Shown piece after piece: positions 62,049 through 64,000 of a stretch of DNA of 64,000 bases. The first letter of the stretch is position 1, and each line of letters opens with the position of its first letter. Both the position numbers and the translations under genes were made by a program. The notes beneath the pieces are model-generated. The model had not been told where the DNA came from, searched no databases, and saw only the letters and a program-made list of their open reading frames with translations. Source of the stretch: Kaistella antarctica (GTDB lineage: Bacteria; Bacteroidota; Bacteroidia; Flavobacteriales; Weeksellaceae). The stretch spans positions 372,001 to 436,000 of the forward strand of contig NZ_FOIX01000004.1 of assembly GCF_900109615.1 (NCBI RefSeq), given 5' to 3'.

Positions 62049-63425
62049 ATGCGACACCTACTTTTGCTCATCACGCTACTTTTTGGATTGAACTTATTTT
62101 CGCAGCATGCTGGGGAATTCTCATCAGTACCCATTTATAATTTTCCCAAGATAAAATCATCGATCACGATGCCTGTGAAAATCCCGTTGGCTGAAATCGG
62201 AAATATCATCAATAATTCGGTGCCGACTTTAATTTTTGAAGACAATTCTTTTACTGATAACGACAATGACCAGTTTAAAGTAAAGGTTTGGAAAACGCGT
62301 CCGATCCGATTAGTTGGTGGAACAAAGCAGAATCTCCTCATCGAAGTTCCTTTAAAAATATGGGCCGAAAAAGGAATTGGAACTCTGGGTCTTTACAATT
62401 ATCAGAACACCACATTCGAGACCGTGATGTATTTTAACACCCAACTCCTCTTTAATAATAATTGGACGATGGTAACAAAAACATCGCCGATGGGTTACAA
62501 ATGGGTAACCAAGCCAGTGCTCGATTACGGCCGAATTAAAGTTCCCATAACCTCTCTCATTGAATCGAATTTAAAAAAACAACAAGCCGATTTTAGTAAG
62601 AAAATCGATGATATGATGTTGGAGCAACTCAATTTTCAGCAGTACGCGATTATGGCGTGGAATCAGTTTTCGGAACCACTCCAAGTTTCTGAAGAATACA
62701 ATACCTGGTTGAAAATAACCCCGATAAGCGTCAACATCACGCCTCTTATTTTTCATGGAAATCGAATTGATGCGAATATTGGAATCGAGACCTATTCCGA
62801 AACTTTCACTGGAAGAAAACCCACTTCTTCCCCTTTAATAAAGACCATTACCAATTTTAATTATGTGCAGCAACTTCCGCAAACCTTTTTATTACAAACG
62901 ACAGTTAACATCCCATTTACGGAAGCAACTAGCATTGCGGAAAGAACATTTCTAGGAAAAGAATTTGATTTCCGGGAAGGGAAATCAAAAGTGAAAATCA
63001 CTTCAATAAAGGTGTATGGAGAAGAGGATCGAATTATGATTGCAGCCGAAACTGAAGGAGCGATCGAAGGAACCTCTTACATCACGGGAATTCCAGTTTA
63101 TGATGAAGTTAAGAGAAAAATCGTTTTAACAGACACCAAATTTAAATTAAAAACGAAAAATATTTTATACAAAACTGCGACGTTTTTATTTCAGGGAAAA
63201 ATCGTCAAGATGATTGAAGACGAATATGGAATTCCGCTTGCCGATCTGGAAAACGCGTCGAAGAAAAGTATTGAAGAAACCTTTAACAAAGAATATTATA
63301 AAGGTTTGAAAATGAATGGAAAAGTCTTTAAATTGAAACCTTCGAAAATAGTTTTAAATCCGGTCGGAATTACAGCAATCATCGATACGCAGGCACAATT
63401 AGAACTTTTGATAAAAGGAATGTAA
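62049..63425 (+). CDS. DUF4403 family protein
   Basis: A 458-residue secreted protein with a signal peptide (MRHLLLLITLLFGLNLFSQ). The mature chain is two repeated beta-rich halves. KIKSSITMPVKIPLAEIGNI begins the first, and the C-terminal part has KIVLNPVGITAIIDTQAQLELLIKGM. DUF4403 proteins are mostly from Bacteroidota and are lipid-transfer-like (BPI/Mce-type) by general fold resemblance, which is an inference. The RDD gene starts 27 bases after it. Confidence 0.82.
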   Translation: MRHLLLLITLLFGLNLFSQHAGEFSSVPIYNFPKIKSSITMPVKIPLAEIGNIINNSVPTLIFEDNSFTDNDNDQFKVKVWKTRPIRLVGGTKQNLLIEVPLKIWAEKGIGTLGLYNYQNTTFETVMYFNTQLLFNNNWTMVTKTSPMGYKWVTKPVLDYGRIKVPITSLIESNLKKQQADFSKKIDDMMLEQLNFQQYAIMAWNQFSEPLQVSEEYNTWLKITPISVNITPLIFHGNRIDANIGIETYSETFTGRKPTSSPLIKTITNFNYVQQLPQTFLLQTTVNIPFTEATSIAERTFLGKEFDFREGKSKVKITSIKVYGEEDRIMIAAETEGAIEGTSYITGIPVYDEVKRKIVLTDTKFKLKTKNILYKTATFLFQGKIVKMIEDEYGIPLADLENASKKSIEETFNKEYYKGLKMNGKVFKLKPSKIVLNPVGITAIIDTQAQLELLIKGM

Positions 63426-63452
63426 TTAAAACAATAAATTGAATTAAAAAAT

Positions 63453-63962
63453 ATGGCAAGAATTTTACAAGTGGTCGAGCGAAACAAAGCAGAAAAAGGT
63501 TACCGATTCCTTAATTACCTCATCGATTTTGGATTTTCGGTGGTGGTGATTGTGGTTTTAGCATTCATTTATGTTATCGCACAATATTTTATAACGGGCA
63601 AAGATATGGATGAAGCAATCGATGAAATCACAAATATGAATCCGTTACTCGATCGCATCGGAACCTTATTATTGTACGGATTGATCATGTTTTTAATGGA
63701 AAAATTCAGCAACGGAAGAAGTCTCGGCAAATTAATAACTGGAACCAAGGTGGTAAAAGCTGATGGCAGCGAGCTGACAACGGATGATTTGCTAAAGCGA
63801 AACTTTACGCGCGCGGTTCCTTTTGATCAACTTACATTTCTCGGGAACACTGGCTGGCACGATGGCTGGTCGAACACCAGAGTGGTAAGAGTTAAGGATT
63901 ATGATCGGGCTCGAGCGGCACAAAATGATATCGAAAGCTTGGGTGCAAAAGAAAATCTTTAA
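63453..63962 (+). CDS. RDD family membrane protein
   Basis: A 169-residue protein with RFLNYLIDFGFSVVVIVVLAF (first helix, with the R and D of the RDD motif) and two more hydrophobic segments. It then has GRSLGKLITGTKVVKADG and FTRAVPFDQLTFLGN. RDD proteins sit in the inner membrane, and their roles vary (some are ion antiporters). It is likely cotranscribed with the DUF4403 gene. The window ends 38 bases after the stop. Confidence 0.85.
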   Translation: MARILQVVERNKAEKGYRFLNYLIDFGFSVVVIVVLAFIYVIAQYFITGKDMDEAIDEITNMNPLLDRIGTLLLYGLIMFLMEKFSNGRSLGKLITGTKVVKADGSELTTDDLLKRNFTRAVPFDQLTFLGNTGWHDGWSNTRVVRVKDYDRARAAQNDIESLGAKENL

Positions 63963-64000
63963 TTAAATTTTTTCCAAAAAATAAAAAGGCCTATATTTGC

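Noticed and set aside
1-64000. tRNA, rRNA or tmRNA genes
   Set aside because: I looked through the larger gaps for cloverleaf arms and CCA ends and saw none; without a covariance search this is not definitive.

Overview
The window is low-GC DNA from a member of the Bacteroidota, most likely a flavobacterium of the Chryseobacterium/Kaistella group (genus by inference). The signs are type IX secretion proteins (a PorP/SprF-like porin and a DUF5103 plug protein), several Bacteroidota -7 promoter boxes of the form TAnnTTTG, families typical of the phylum (DUF3822, DUF4403, DUF6370), and intergenic DNA full of repeats.

Bases 1-31422 are a surface-polysaccharide (capsule or O-antigen) locus read entirely on the minus strand. 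In transcription order it holds an outer-membrane beta-barrel protein, Wza, a Wzc tyrosine kinase, TviC/WbpP, TviB/WbpO, Ugd, a UDP-glucuronate 4-epimerase, two WxcM/FdtA-type cupins, an FdtC-type acetyltransferase, an FdtB-type aminotransferase, a Wzx flippase, two GT2 transferases, three acyltransferase-3 proteins (one frameshifted), two GT4 transferases, an EpsG/Wzy-like polymerase, a GT2, an ATP-grasp protein, a GT4 and a GNAT protein. Together they predict an acylated acidic glycan containing hexuronic acid, HexNAcA and a 3-acetamido-3,6-dideoxyhexose. No initiating phosphoglycosyltransferase and no RmlA/RmlB genes lie in the window.

Three intergenic stretches (21.2-24.1 kb, 25.1-27.6 kb, 32.4-33.9 kb) hold 13 full copies of a ~230-base element, all in one orientation, at periods of about 355-425 bases. 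The copies share a nested set of pairings: a 5' hairpin, whose loop is complementary to a segment just downstream, and four enclosing or nested stems. Different copies keep the pairings by changing both arms. This compensatory variation is the strongest sign of an undescribed system here. The arrays also contain hairpin repeats around the 'cgacaggctcaatcac' word and, elsewhere, tandem 7-base repeats.

From 31.9 kb onward the genes are mostly housekeeping: recX, glyA, an Smr protein, a DUF6370 protein, DUF3822 + rsmD, murI, hemW, a porP/sprF-like gene, an rluD-like gene, a PASTA protein, yicC-gmk-(NAD-binding protein)-nadA, folB, lnt, a PIF1-like helicase, a gamma-carbonic anhydrase, a NifU-type protein, hemH, a RelE/ParE-type toxin-antitoxin pair, a DUF5103 protein, a RibBA protein with a degenerate GTP cyclohydrolase II half, a luciferase-like oxidoreductase, a DUF4403 protein and an RDD protein. 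A small accessory patch at 52.2-54.3 kb holds hypothetical genes, a pair of 92-base direct repeats and a gene remnant.
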